From: Aquarana catesbeiana
Taxonomy: Eukaryota > Chordata > Amphibia > Anura > Ranidae
Assembly: GCF_042186555.1 (NCBI RefSeq)
Contig: NC_133328.1
Coordinates: 619,393,592 to 619,457,591, forward strand
Direction of reading: 5' to 3'
DNA: 64,000 nucleotides
Shown here: positions 24,173 through 35,259 of the stretch, in pieces
Layout: every line of letters begins with the position of its first letter
How positions within the stretch are numbered: position 1 is the stretch's first letter
Program-made: the position numbers and the translations under genes
The notes under the pieces: model-generated
Told to the model about the DNA's origin: nothing
The model's input: the letters and a program-made list of their open reading frames with translations, nothing else
Databases searched by the model: none

Positions 24173-24885
24173 GCTGGTGCTTGCCAGTTCACCAAAACAC
24201 TACCAAAAAAACTGTTAGCGATCGCAGGGATCAGGCCTGACTCTGCGAACGCTGCAGTTATGCGTTTAGTGTTTTGTAAGTGTCAGTGATCGATCGATAC
24301 TGCACTTGGGTGGGCTGGGCTGGGCCGGGCGGAGGGGCAAAACGCAGGTGCTAGCAGGTATCTGGGCTGATCCCGCTAACACTGCGTTTGTGGGAACCCT
24401 AAACTGCTGGGGACGCTAGTATAGATCTGATCAGATCAGATATTGACCCGATCAGATACTATACCACTAAGGGAGGTGTACGGTGCGTGCGTGGGTGTTA
24501 GCGGTACTGGCGCTAACCTGACACTGCTTGGGGCTGGTGCTTGCCAGTTCACCAAAACGCTACCAAAAAAACTGTTAGCGATCGCAGGGATCAGGCCTGA
24601 CTCTGCGAACGCTGCAGTTATGCGTTTAGTGTTTTGTAAGTGACAGTGATCGATCGATACTGCACTTGGGTGGGCCGGGCAGAGGGGCAAAACGCAGGTG
24701 CTAGCGGGTATCTGGGCTGATCCTACTAACACTGCGTTTTTGGGAACCCTAAACTGCTGGGGACGCTAGTATAGATCTGATCGGATCAGATATTGATCCG
24801 TACAGATACTATACCACTAAGGGAGGCGTATGCTGCGTGCGTGGGTGTTAGCGGTACTGGCGCTAATCTGACGCTGCCTGGGGCG
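24173..24885. repeat. 360-bp tandem duplication
   Basis: TTGCCAGTTCACCAAAAC occurs at 24181 and again at 24541, exactly 360 bp apart. Nearly all of the unit repeats, including GTTAGCGATCGCAGGGATC, GTGATCGATCGATACTGC and the AGATCTGATC cluster. A degenerate partial unit precedes it (24070-24130). Identity between units is high, with a small indel in the GGGCTGGGCTGGGCC run. Confidence 0.9.
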
Positions 24886-25685
24886 ACGCATATCACCGCC
24901 GGGCGATCAGGGGGCTAAACTTTTATTCGGTAATAAACGGCGGGTGCCCTGACACTATAAAAAATAAACGAACTAACCAGCGTCACCCGTAACAGTTATA
25001 CGGTGATCAGTGGTGAAAGGGTTAACTAGGGGGCAATCAAGGGGTTAAAACATTTATTAGGTAGTATATGGGGGTCCCTGTCGCTATAAAACGCTGACGG
25101 CAAACCTAAATATTTACCTCACTAACTAGCGTCACCAGCGACACTAATACAGCGATCAGAAAAATGATCGCTTAGTGACACTGGTGACAGGGGGTGATCA
25201 AGGGGTTAAAACTTTATTAGGGGGGGTTAGGGGGGTATCCTAGACCTAAAGGGGGCCTAACACTCACTGCCCTAACACTGTAACTGTCACAAACTGACAC
25301 TATGCAGTAATCAGGAAAAAAAAAAAAAAAAATACTGCTAATGTCAGTTTGTGACAGGGGGGGGGTGATTGGGGGGGGATCGGGGGGCGATCGGGGGTGT
25401 AAGGTATGCCTGGCATGTTCTACTGTGTGTGTTTGTGTTGTGTGCACTTACATGTCTTCTCTCCTCGGCGCTGGACGGAAACTGCCAGACCGAGGAGAGA
25501 TGACATCACATCCTCTGCCTGTGTGAAACTACACACAGGCAGAGGAGGATTCCCATTGGCTGGGAGCGATCGCGAGGGGGGGGCCACGATCGGATGGTCT
25601 CCCCCTCGCCTCCCGACGCTCCCAGTCAGATGCCGACCGCCGCTGGCACCGGGGGGGGGTCCGATCGGACCCCCCGCCCGCGGGA

Positions 25686-25716
25686 GGCAGATCACGTATA
25701 TATACGTGATTCTGCC
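25686..25716. repeat. Subterminal palindrome
   Basis: A perfect 20-bp palindrome at 25691-25710 (ATCACGTATATATACGTGAT) sits inside near-complementary GGCAG and TCTGCC flanks. It lies about 57 bp inside the element's right end. Subterminal palindromes can be transposase-binding or structure-forming sites; that role is inference. Confidence 0.8.
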
Positions 25717-25804
25717 TGCCCGTGCCACTCTGCCGACGTATATCTACGTTAGGCGGTCGGCAAGTGGTTAAAAAAAAAAAAATGTATCTTTAGTGATCCT
25801 TTAA

Positions 25805-26682
25805 AAATAGACCCCACCCCTCCCCCCAAAAAAAACCCAAAAAAACAAAAACCTACCTAACCTATTTATTCTTTCTGTTCTGTTATTTACAGAGCTCAGT
25901 AGCTTAAACTAAAAGGTCTAGTGTGCAACTGTCTGGCAGTGGAGGGGACCTCATTTTTCTCTGCTGCAGTTAAGTATCACTTACAGGCCTTGCCCCTCCT
26001 CCCCAGCCTGTGACTGGACATTGAAAGGAGAAGCAGTTGTCTTATGAGCTCTTCTCTCTGTCAATCTCTCTTCCTATTAGCACATGAGCACTGCAATGCA
26101 CCACACCTGATTGGCTCCCTGTACTGCTTCTCCCTCCCCCAAGGGGCTCTGCTGTATAGAGGCCTGGAAAAGGCCGATACCAAATCAAATTCAGGCACTC
26201 ACAGTGCTTGCAATAAAAATATACATTAAATGATATATTATTGAATGGAGAGCTGCATTTATTTGTGTCTTTTATATTTACCTGCGTTCAACTTTAAAGC
26301 GGTATTAAATCCAAAACCAAAAATGTACTATATTGCAGCTTACCAATCAGTTTTCTTTTTTTAGGCTTTTCCCCCCTCTGTTTTCCCCTGGTGATCTGGC
26401 CAGTAACACACCTCCTGTATTAGAGTGCCCCAACTCTGGATGAAGGAGCACAGGGGACACCTTTGGACAGCAGCATTGTCACTCTAAGGAGGAGGGTGTT
26501 AAATGTAATAGCAGATTTTTAACACACTAACAAATTGAAGCCAAACCCCAGATCACACTTTATAATCAATTACAGCAAACCATTTTTTTTCTTTTGGGAT
26601 ACAGGTTTTACATTAATAAATAAAAGCTGATCACTGTAAGCACCCCTGCCAGTGTTAAATGGTTTGTCTCGTCCATGTAGAC
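25805..26682. other. No gene; partial T2-like end at 26298
   Basis: TTTAAAGCGGTATTAAATCC near 26293 resembles a T2-like left end, but no matching right end was found before the hAT element at 26683. Otherwise unassigned. Confidence 0.4.
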
Positions 26683-27578
26683 TAGAGGTCTTCAGACTGT
26701 GGCCCAGGGATGTGACTGCTTTTATTTGGCCCTTAGGGCACTATTTCTTCCACTGACACCAATGACCGGGCATTATTCCACCCACTGACACCAATGATAG
26801 TGTACTATTTCGCTCACTAATACCAACAATTGGGCACTATTTCTCCCAAAAATACCAATAATGGGGTACTATTCATCCTGCTGACACCAGAGACAGGGAG
26901 TTCATTTTCCCACTGACACCAATGATGGGGCACTATTCCTCCAACTGACACTATTGATGGGGCCACTATTCCTCCAACTGACACCAACAATGGGACACTA
27001 TTCCTCCCATAAATACCAACAAATGGGGTACTATTCCTCCCACTGACACCAAAGACAGGGAGTTCATTTTCCCACTGACAGCAATTATGGGGCACTATTC
27101 CTCCTAATGACACCAATGATGAGACACTATTCCTCCTACTGACATGAATGATGGGATACTATTCCTCCTACTGACATGAATGATGGGATACTATTCCTCC
27201 CAAAAATACCAACAATGGGGTACCACTGCTCCTAATGACACCAGAGATGGGGAATTATTTTTCCCACTGACACCACTGAAGGGGCACTATTCCTCCAACT
27301 GACACCAATGATGGGGCACTATTCCTCTGACTGACACTATTGATGGGGCCACTATTCCTCCCACTGACACAAACAATGGCACACTATTCCTCCCACGGAC
27401 ACGAACGATGGGACACCAATGCCCTATTTGACTCACACTGACCACCAAACTTATGGCATTGTTTACTCCCAATGATGCCAGGGAATTTTCTCCTCCCACT
27501 GGTCACAGTCTGCCCCCCTCCCTAATATTTGAAGGGCAGAAAACTGTCCCCCTGTTTTAAAAAGTCTGCAGACCCTTA
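26683..27578. mobile_element. hAT element with internal minisatellite
   Basis: Starts TAGAGGTCTTCAGACT and ends AGTCTGCAGACCCTTA. Perfect 8-bp ATGTAGAC lies on both sides (26675-26682 and 27579-27586). The interior is mostly an array of about 33-bp units (CACTGACACCAATGATGGGG, then CACTATTCCTCC). The minus-strand frames with VSVGGIV repeats are products of the array. There is no transposase. Confidence 0.88.
26750..27500. repeat. About 33-bp minisatellite inside hAT element
   Basis: Roughly twenty imperfect units with consensus CCACTGACACCAATGATGGG plus CACTATTCCTC, with variable losses. It is confined to the hAT element, so the array amplified within the transposon or was captured by it. 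Confidence 0.88.
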
Positions 27579-27586
27579 ATGTAGAC

Positions 27587-28351
27587 TGATACATTCTGAT
27601 GGAGAGCTTGTGCTTTTGAAATACAACAGACTTGCTGGCTGGATCACAAGCTGAAAATAGAAGAAAGAAAACTTAAAAAAGAAAACGAATGCAGCCATCA
27701 TGTCTAAGAAATGGTAAGCTGTATTATCATAAATGTTTGCTTTTGGGTTTCTTATCGCTTTTTTTTGCAAGCCTCTCAGAATAATACAAGCTTAGACGGC
27801 CAATGTCATTGTAGAGCCCCGCTGATCATCATTAAAGTCTCCGGATGAAGAAATTGGTGATGTTATCAGACTATAACACCGGTTCAGTGAAATATCATCG
27901 GTCTCTCTTCACTACCCATAATGAAACTATTATTCTACATAACTGGCTTCACGCTGCATTTTAACTATGTTTTCCTTCATGGCCCAATAATGTCAAATTA
28001 ACAAGATGTTTTCTGTTGCTGATAAGTGTTACAAAGGCTGACGTGAGGCTTTTTTATTGCAGGTTGACCTGGGCTTTTACGATGAAATAAAAACAAAATA
28101 ATTGGTTTTATTTAATAAAGTGAATACAATGAGTAATAAAGATGCTGAGTGTGCGATTACAAAACTCGGGCAAACTGGTTGCACTTTAAGAACTCAGACT
28201 TCTGCAAATCTCTCCCGGAGATAGCTTCGGACTTGACCCCCTTCCCACCCAGCTCCTGTGTCCCTGTAATAGGGTCTGTACACCCAGGGAGGGGGCAGGA
28301 AAGATCGGCAATCATGTGACCGCTGTGATTGGCTGTCACAGTGGTCATGTG
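27587..28351. other. No gene or recognised repeat
   Basis: AT-rich sequence. No termini, tandem structure or coding similarity recognised. Confidence 0.45.
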
Positions 28352-28359
28352 ATTTAGAG

Positions 28360-29662
28360 TAGACTTGTACAGAATGGAAATATTTGTTTCGTTTCGGATA
28401 GATTCATTATGTTACTAATTTCCTTTCGTTAGGGGAATTGGTTTCGTTTGGTTTAGTTTTCGTTAAAATTTGTTTCATTTAATAATGTTCTAACAAATTT
28501 CAACTTTTCAGGACGATTACAATCTGAAAAACGGTCGACTGATTCGAATTCTGTGTGAAGAAATAGCTGGTTGTTAAGCAGCGGGCCGGGAAGTCGGTCG
28601 TCCGCGCCCTTAACAACCATGAGTCACCATCTGTCAGTGGGCTCCCCCCCCCCCCCACTGTCAGATGAATGTAAAGATAAAGAAGGCCGAAATTTCCTGG
28701 CAATAGAAAAATGTTAAAAAAAACAAAGTAGAGTTGCTCCCCCCCCCCAGTCCATACCAGGTCCTTCGGGTCTGGTATGGATTTTAAGGGGAACCCCACG
28801 CCAGAATAAAAAAAAAAAAAAAACGGCAATGGGTTCCCCCCAAAACTCCATACCTGACCCTTATCTGAGCATGCAGCCGGGCAGGTCAGGGAAGGGAATG
28901 AGCGAGTGTGACGTCAGAAGGGGGGCGGTGCCACCCAGTGATGTAGTCGGGTGGCCCCGCCCCTTGCCTATATAAGAATGGTCAAAGCGCAGAGCGGGCA
29001 TACGGTGGGTAGCCTCCCAGAAGGCGGAGCGTTTTTCTTTTTTTTCTATTTTTTCAGGTCCGGCGGGCATCGTGATTGACGATGGATTACATCGAGGGAC
29101 ACTATTTTTTTATTTTTTTAATATAGGATTTGTAAAAACTGTCTGTGTTATTATTTTGATACATTTTTGGTGAATAGGTACGGGTACAACGTACCCGATA
29201 CCCATTCACATTGGGGGGGCCGGGATCTGGGGTCCCCCTCGTTAAAGGGGGCTTCTCGATTCCGATAAGCCCCCCTTTCCGCAGACCCCCACAACCACAG
29301 CCCAGGGGTGTTGGGAAGAGACCCTTGTCCCCATCAACATAGAGAGTGGAGACAAGGTGCTTTGGGACAGATGGTGACTCATGGTTGTTAAGGACGGTGG
29401 CGGCTGGCAACCCGGCCCGCTGCTTAACAATCAGATATTTCTTCACACAGTATTCGAATCGGTCAATCGTTTTTTCGACCAATCCAAATTCTAATTGTTC
29501 TGAAAAGTTGGAATTTGTTAGAAAAAGAATAAACTAAACAAGTTTTAATGGATTTCAACTAAAATCATTACTATTCGTTACTGTTTCATTCCAAGGATTT
29601 GGTTGTATAACCAAAAATTTGTCCGAATTTGTATTTGGATCGAAACGAATTGCACATGTCTA
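28360..29662. mobile_element. hAT-like element with long inner inverted repeats
   Basis: Ends TAGACTTGTACAG and TTGCACATGTCTA are flanked by imperfect 8-bp sequences (ATTTAGAG and ATTGGGAG, 6 of 8). The segment with TGTGTGAAGAAATAGCTGGT at 28550-28640 recurs in inverse orientation at 29370-29450, so related short frames appear on opposite strands. A fragment of the same kind lies at 44396. It is non-coding. Confidence 0.7.
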
Positions 29663-29960
29663 ATTGGGAGCTGTTCCTGGCAGCTACAGATCGTTAGTGG
29701 GAAGAAAGTTGTCCTTGACAGCTAGGTCTCTGTGCTGGGAGCATGCAGTGAGTGCGCTCTCGGCACAGAAACATAAGCCGCCCAGTGGCGCATATCTACA
29801 GTGTGTGGGCGTCAAAGCCCACCCTTTTGCAGCAACACAAATGCATTATATGGGTGGCAACAGGTTAATAATAGTAGGTGAGCAAAAACCTGTTAAAAGT
29901 TTATTTTAATTTTTACAGCCAAATTCAGATAAAGCCTGCTTTAAATTTGTTGCTTTAAAT

Positions 29961-30479
29961 CAGGGGTAGGCAACCTTAAAGAGGTGGAGATCTACCTCAA
30001 CAACATGGGAGAAATCAAAGATCACCGGGCACAGTGTGGCCTCCTCACACCTGACTCAAATCTCTAATTGCCGTATTACCGTGTCGCAATCGCGATCATT
30101 GCATGGCAATCATGGGTTTAAATCAGGTAGTGAGAAGGCCCATCAGCCTGAAACCAGCCCTTTATTATTATGCTCAGTGTATTATTTCATTCTGACCTGA
30201 AGATCTCTTCTTCCCTGCTGCTGGCACCACTCTGGAGACCACTAGCTGGGATAAGAGGTCGGCATGCAGTTGGTATCACTCCGCATGGGACAGGAGCCGG
30301 CACTACAGAGGAGGCATCGGCTTATGCAGCTCTTGCTTCCTACTACACCTCCAAATTTACAAGTAGTCCCTCTGCATTGCACTCTGTTTGATGCTCTTAA
30401 ATGGCGGGTCAGCAAGCCCAGACCGCGATCTACCAGTCACCTGCATGCTATCTACCGGTCTACAGGTTGCGGACCCCTG
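29961..30479. mobile_element. hAT MITE (519 bp), perfect 8-bp target duplication
   Basis: Begins CAGGGGTAGGCAACC and ends GGTTGCGGACCCCTG, with CTTTAAAT on both sides (29953-29960 and 30480-30487). CAGGGGT-type ends are classic hAT. The two short plus-strand frames inside have no family similarity. Confidence 0.92.
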
Positions 30480-30925
30480 CTTTAAATAATTCAATTTTAG
30501 TCTTATCTGACCACCTTAAACACACATTGAAGATTCTGAGGTCAGGTGGAAAAGTTGTTATGATCAGATGAGACTAACGTGTAATTATTTGGCCTCAACA
30601 CCAAACAAAATGTCTGGTGGTAATCCATTACAGCTCACCATCCAAATAACACCATTCCTACAGTAAAGCTTGGGGTGTGGGAATATCCTGTTATGGGGGT
30701 GTTTCCTTGCAGCAGTGACTGGAGCACTTGTCAGGATAGGAGGGAAATGGATGGGGCAAAATACCATCAAATTCTTGAGGAACATCTGCTGCCCTCTGCC
30801 AGAAAGTTGTCTATGGGAAAAAGGTTTACCTTCCAACATGACAATGACCCAAAGCACACAGCAAAAATTACCACACATTGGTTGAAGGAGAAAAAGGTGA
30901 ATGTTCTTGCATGGTCTAGTCAGAG

Positions 30926-31160
30926 ACATACAAAAAGAGAAGGAGGGTGCACCGACCTTGTGCATTACCAAAGATAAAATTTATTTATAAAATATAACAA
31001 GAATAATATTCACAAACGAGCTTTAAAACAAGGCTTATCAATACTCCAGCAATTACGAACAGTATCTCTAGACACCTGCAACCTGGACCAGACCTTTGGA
31101 GGAACCAGATGGCATCACAAGCGGCTTATGCGTTACCAGGGAGAACCCTCTTCTTCAGAG
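30926..31160 (-). mobile_element. 235-bp insertion with antisense hammerhead-like motif
   Basis: CAGAG lies on both edges (30921-30925 and 31156-31160). Read on the minus strand it begins with the hammerhead-like core (31158-31132) and ends with AATAAATTTTATCTTTGG, then GGTGCACCCTCC. That is the same order of landmarks as at 10336, 32609 and 35260. It is probably a short, severely truncated copy of that repeat family. Confidence 0.5.
31132..31158 (-). ncRNA. Hammerhead-like core, antisense
   Basis: Minus strand CTGAAGA (one change from CTGATGA), A, GAGGG, TT, CTCCC giving a perfect 5-bp stem II, then TGGTAAC in place of GAAAC. The catalytic third box has a change, so activity is unlikely. 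It lies at the insertion edge. Confidence 0.42.
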
Positions 31161-31745
31161 CCACAGCAATGGCAGCTTGTTAGGATAGAAGGGAAATGGA
31201 TGGGGCAAAATACCATCCAATTCTTGAGGAAAATCTGCTGCCCTCTGCCAGAAAGTTGTCTATGGGAAGAAGGTTTACCTTCCAACATGACAATGACCCA
31301 AAGCACACAGCAAAAAATGACCACACAGTGATTGAAGGAGAAAAAGGTGAATGTCCTTGCATGGTCTAGTCAGAGCCCAGCAAATCTGTGGAATGACTTG
31401 AAGACTGCAGTCCACAAACGGTCACCATCAAATGTAACTGAACTTGAGCAGTTCTACAAAGAAGAGCGAATATTGCAAAGTCTAGATGTGCAAAGTTAGT
31501 AGAGAATTATCCCAACAGACTAAAGGCCGGAATTAAAGCAAAACGTGGCCCAGCAAAATACTGACACAAGGGGGTGATCCTTTTTCCAACTCAGTGATTC
31601 TGTTTTTGATTTTTTTTTTTCTGATGTTGGTGTTATATCTTTTACTTGGATGTTATAGGTTGCACTAGTAAATACGGTACAGCTGGATAAAACAAAAACT
31701 GTGTCTGTCTTCATTTCAGGCTGCAAAGCAACAAAATGTGATTAT

Positions 31746-32437
31746 TTTCTATACCCACTGTATATTTAAAAATCGCTGCTTACATTTTACTTGCTCTTCT
31801 CTTCTCTGAAAACTCCAAAATGAAACATTTCTGCTTATGAGGGGGCTGGGGAGTTACCTTTTACCTTAATTAGCCCTGGCTGTACTGTGCTGGAAGATCT
31901 CATTAACAGCTGTAAACTAGATTTCAACACTTTCCGTCCTTAAAAAAGGGTTAAAGATTTCAGGGCTTGGTTTCTGCATTGTATGTAAATGAGAGGGGAC
32001 AGATTGAGTTTCCTCTCATTTTCAAATTGCTCAGAGTAGCTTGCAGTCTGGCCAAGGCCTGCTCCAAAGAGACAACTAGAAAGGAAAAGCAATTTTTATT
32101 TATATTTTTTAAGGTATGCTCTGTGTATGGGAAGACATAACAAACATATAGTGGGGCTTTCTCAAATTTGACTGCAAACGTGGCAACACACTTTAAAACA
32201 AGAATAGACTTTTATGAGAGTTGTACCCCCTTCTCCCCATTTCCATTTTTTTTGGAGCTATGTACAGAATGTTGTTTGAGGATTTGTTCTTTCCCATTGA
32301 TCTAGGGTGTCCAAAGCTGCAGTACTTCTGCACCACTTTCAGTAATGAAGTTTGAGCATTCCCACAATGTTGAAAACACCATGCAAGTTGTATGGACAGG
32401 ATGTTATAAGGATATCTCATGTTCTGTTTACTATATA
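31746..32437. other. No gene or recognised repeat
   Basis: AT-rich sequence between two Tc1 elements. No coding family recognised. Confidence 0.45.
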
Positions 32438-32608
32438 CAGTGAGGGAAAAAAGTATTTGATCCCCTGTTGATTTTTGACAAAGAAACGATCAGCCTATAA
32501 TTTTAATGGTAGGTTTATTCTAACAGTGAGAGACAGAACAACAACAAAAAAATCCAGAAAAACGCATTTCAAAAAAGTTATCAATTCATTTGCATTTTAA
32601 TGAGTGAA

Positions 32609-33744
32609 AGAAGTCCTGACGAATTTCTGGGAGGAACGAAACATTAGTAGACACAGGGGAAAATAAAAACCTTCTACCCCCCGATGCACCGTAAGCTTGA
32701 TTACCTGAGAGGAACCAAAGGAAGCAAAAAGCATGGGACTAGCTGACAGTGGTTAGATGAATATCAGCTATAGTGCAGCGTGCACAAGGATCGGCTTTCT
32801 ATCTGTCTGTGGAGTCTAACCAGGAGTGAAATGCTTGCGGGATTCATTGAGGAGCATAACATGAGCTCAACTACTTACATGACCCACAGCATAGCCTATT
32901 CTAATCCACCTTTCCAGCTGGGGACCGTGATTAACTGCCAACTGTGACTTTGACTGTCTGCACTCCTTCTGCAGGGATTGTTCTATGTCCCCCCGGTCTG
33001 GGTGGTATTGGCACGGGATCATCAACGGTGCATCCTTATGTCATAGAGAGACTCCCCTCATCCTTTAATTATCAGCTTTATCATTATCCCCTGCTGCGGT
33101 CTTCCTGACAGAATCATTGCCCTTAACACTAGTTCCTACGGGACTGGGCACTGTCACATTTATTTTAGATGGTTTGCCTCGGGTGTTCACCCAACAGCCA
33201 GAGACTTTCAGCTTTCCCTGTTTAGGTCAGGCTTCTGCATTCGTCCATAGTGGTCTTAAGGTGCGGACTCCCCTATCCAGGGTGCTGTGAGCTGCCTGGC
33301 TCCACGACATCTCTGGGCATTCGCTTACAGGTGTTTTGGGTTACCGTCTTTCTTTTTAGGAGGGTGTATACAGTTCTTGGTTCCAGCTCTGAAGGGGAAA
33401 TGAATAGTGGTCCCATTCAGTTTAGGGGGGAGATGGGGGCTGGGTCTGTGATAGCGGGTCCCTGTCATCTAGGAGGGAGGGGTGCGTTATTTCTGGGGGG
33501 TGATGGGGTCCTGTAGGGGAGATTAGAACACATGAAGAGAGATTTTTGTGATGCTGTTATATTATTTTTTAATATTTGTAATGAGGAGATAACCCCTGGG
33601 TGTGTACATCTTTTTTATTTTTTCCATTTTGTGATGTTATGCCCCTTGTGAACACAACCTACCATTATACATGGAGGTACCCTCATATCTAACAACTTAT
33701 CAGGCTCCTAGTTTGTTTTTCTTTCCCTCTTTCTTTTTTCACAT
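32609..33744 (+). mobile_element. 1.1-kb insertion opening with hammerhead-like motif
   Basis: It interrupts the Tc1 left arm; TGAAA occurs at the left junction (32604-32608) and again at 33745-33749. The hammerhead-like core begins 7 bp inside the left edge. AAAATAAAAACCTTCT and GATGCACCG follow, as in related insertions. There is no protein frame of interest. Likely a retroposed copy with a 5-bp target duplication. Confidence 0.55.
32616..32642 (+). ncRNA. Hammerhead-like core at insertion edge
   Basis: CTGACGA (one change), then TTTCT, loop GGG and AGGAA forming a 5-bp stem with one G-T pair, then GAAAC. Among the copies it has one of the best box and stem combinations. Flanking helices are not evident within the insertion. 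Confidence 0.45.
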
Positions 33745-33924
33745 GAAATAAGTATTATTTGACCCCTTTGCAAAACATAACTTAGTACTTGGTGGCAAAA
33801 CCTTTGTTGAAAATCACAGAGGTCAGACGTTTCTTGTGGTTGGCCACCAGGTTTGCACACATCTCAGGAGGGATTTGTCCCACTCCTTTTTGCAGATCCT
33901 CTCCAAGTCATTAAGGTTTCGAGG

Positions 33925-34610
33925 CTGATACCCTGGCTGAGGGAAGGAGGTTCTCACCCAAGATTTGACATGGCCCCCTTCATCGTCCCTTTGATGCAGT
34001 GAAGTTATCCCGTCCCCTTAGCAGAAAAACACCCCCAAAGCATAATGTTTCCACCTCCATGTTTGATGGTGGGGATGGTGTTCTTGGGGTCATAGGCAGC
34101 ATTCCTCCTCCTCCAAACACAGCAAGTTGAGTTGATGCCAAAGAGTTCGATTTTGGCCTCATCTGACAACAACGCTTTCACCCAGTTCTCCTCTGAATCA
34201 TTCAGATGTTCATTAGCAAACTTCAGACGGGCCTGTACATGTGCTTTCTTGAGCAGGGGGACCTTGCGGGCGCTGCAGAATTTCAGTCCTTCAAGGCGTA
34301 GTGTGTTACCAATTGTGTTCTTGGTGACTATGGTCCCAGCTGCCTTGAGATCATTGACAAGATTCTCCCATGTAGTTCTGGGCTGATTCCTCACCGTTCC
34401 CATGATCATTGAAACTGAGATCTTGCATGAAGCCCCAGACCAAGGGAGATTGACAGTTATTTTGTGTTTCTTCCATTTGCTAAAAATCGCACCAACTGTT
34501 GTCACCCTCTCACCAAGCTGCTTGGCGATGGTCTTGTAGCCCATTCTAGCCTTGTGTAGGTCTACAATCTTGTCCCCGACATCCTTGGACAGGTCTTTGG
34601 TCTTGGCCAT
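33925..34610 (-). pseudogene. Tc1 transposase, N-terminal two thirds
   Basis: The start MAKTKDLSKDVGDKIVDLHK has a helix-turn-helix (GYKTIAKQLGE...VGAIFSKWKKH), a second DNA-binding helix region (RTTWENLVNDLKAAG) and KALLSDEAKIELFG with the first catalytic Asp. GGGNIMLWGCF follows, then the frame ends after FSAKGTG. The block with the second Asp and the Glu is deleted. A short loss after CKISV is also likely. The gene is inactive although 201 codons remain open. Confidence 0.9.
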
Positions 34611-34698
34611 GGTGGAGAGATTGGAATTTGATTGATTGCTTCTGTGGACAGGTGTCTTTTATACAGGTAACAAGCTGAGATTAGGAGCACTCCCTTTA

Positions 34699-34966
34699 GG
34701 CTGGGTTCAAACTAGTGCGAATTGGATGCGGATTTTCAGCATTCAATTTGCATGACAGGAGTCTGTGACCGGCTCTCTATGGAGCCGGTTCACATATCTC
34801 TGGGGCGGCTGCAGAGCGGCTTGCACAGTAGTCCCGTACATCTTTGGCTCCATTTCAGGGCTGAATTCAGGCAAAAAATTTGGCACTGATTCATCCCTGA
34901 AATGGAGAACAGGGACGCATCGGACCCCTGCTGCGAGCCGCATCCGGCAGCAGTGTGAACCCAGCC
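34699..34966. mobile_element. Harbinger-like MITE (268 bp) in Tc1 terminus
   Basis: GGCTGGGTTCAAACTAG at the left and GTGTGAACCCAGCC at the right are inverted repeats flanked by TTA (34696-34698 and 34967-34969). It splits the Tc1 palindrome formed by GAGCACTCCC and its complement. Confidence 0.88.
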
Positions 34967-35259
34967 TTAGGAGAGTGCTCCTAATCTCAGCTCATTACCT
35001 GTAAAGAAAACATCTGGGAGACAGAAATTTTGCTGATTGATAGCGGATCAAATACTTATTTCACTCATTAAAATGCAAATCAATGTATAACTTTTTTGAA
35101 ATGAGTTTTTCTGGATATTTTTGTTGTCATTCGGTCTCTCACTGTTAAAATAAACCTAACATTAAAATTAGAGACTGATGATTTCTTTGTCAGTGGGAAA
35201 ACATACAAAATCAGCAGGAGATCAAGTACTTTTTTCCTTCACTTTATACTATAGTTATT

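Larger units (their letters stand above)
20250..25767 (+). mobile_element. 5.5-kb CCACTT-family TTAA element
   Basis: Begins CCACTTCAGCCCCGG after TTAA (20246-20249) and ends CGGTCGGCAAGTGG before TTAA (25768-25771). It is much longer than its relatives at 15396 and 36037. In order it holds the shared 5' block, direct and inverted 385-bp units (20730-22150), a second CCACTT-type 5' end (22199), a GC-richer right half with a 360-bp duplication, and a near-terminal palindrome. I see no transposase. Superfamily is uncertain (piggyBac- or Kolobok-like by target site). Confidence 0.75.
19790..25800. mobile_element. T2-like MITE hosting a 5.5-kb TTAA element
   Basis: The left end reads TAAAGGGGTTGTAAAGG and the right end AGTGATCCTTTAA (25793-25805). 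Both fit TTAAAGG-type T2 ends. Its own sequence is 19790-20249 plus 25768-25800; the rest is the nested element. Its left body matches the inverse complement of 58117-58670 (TTTTTTCACCTTAA, GTTTTACTTACCTGA and the CACTCTGTGCAAAACGA segment). Confidence 0.65.
30661..31500 (+). pseudogene. Tc1 transposase C-terminal half, broken
   Basis: Recognisable pieces are KLGVWEYPVMGVF, FQHDNDPKHTAK (second catalytic Asp) in both copies, and LKTAVHKRSPSNVTELEQF. At the expected DLNPIE motif the sequence reads SQSPANLW, so the residues holding the catalytic Glu are deleted. Frameshifts and stops follow. Inactive. Confidence 0.85.
30488..31745 (+). mobile_element. Tc1/mariner remnant, duplicated and interrupted
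   Basis: The 3' half of a Tc1 gene runs to 30925, is interrupted by 30926-31160, then the preceding roughly 215 bp are repeated (31161-31375) and the gene continues to its 3' end near 31500. TTTTTTCTGATGTTGG and downstream sequence belong to the 3' non-coding part. The 5' half and the left terminus are absent. Confidence 0.8.
32438..35244 (-). mobile_element. Tc1/mariner element with long TIRs and two insertions
   Basis: Left CAGTGAGGGAAAAAAGTATT and the right inverse counterpart are flanked by TA. The terminal repeats extend about 170-200 bp (32438-32608 and 35040-35244). The interior holds a minus-strand transposase pseudogene, a 1.1-kb insertion at 32609-33744 and a MITE at 34699-34966. 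An internal loss near 33925-33930 removes the C-terminal catalytic part of the gene. Confidence 0.9.
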
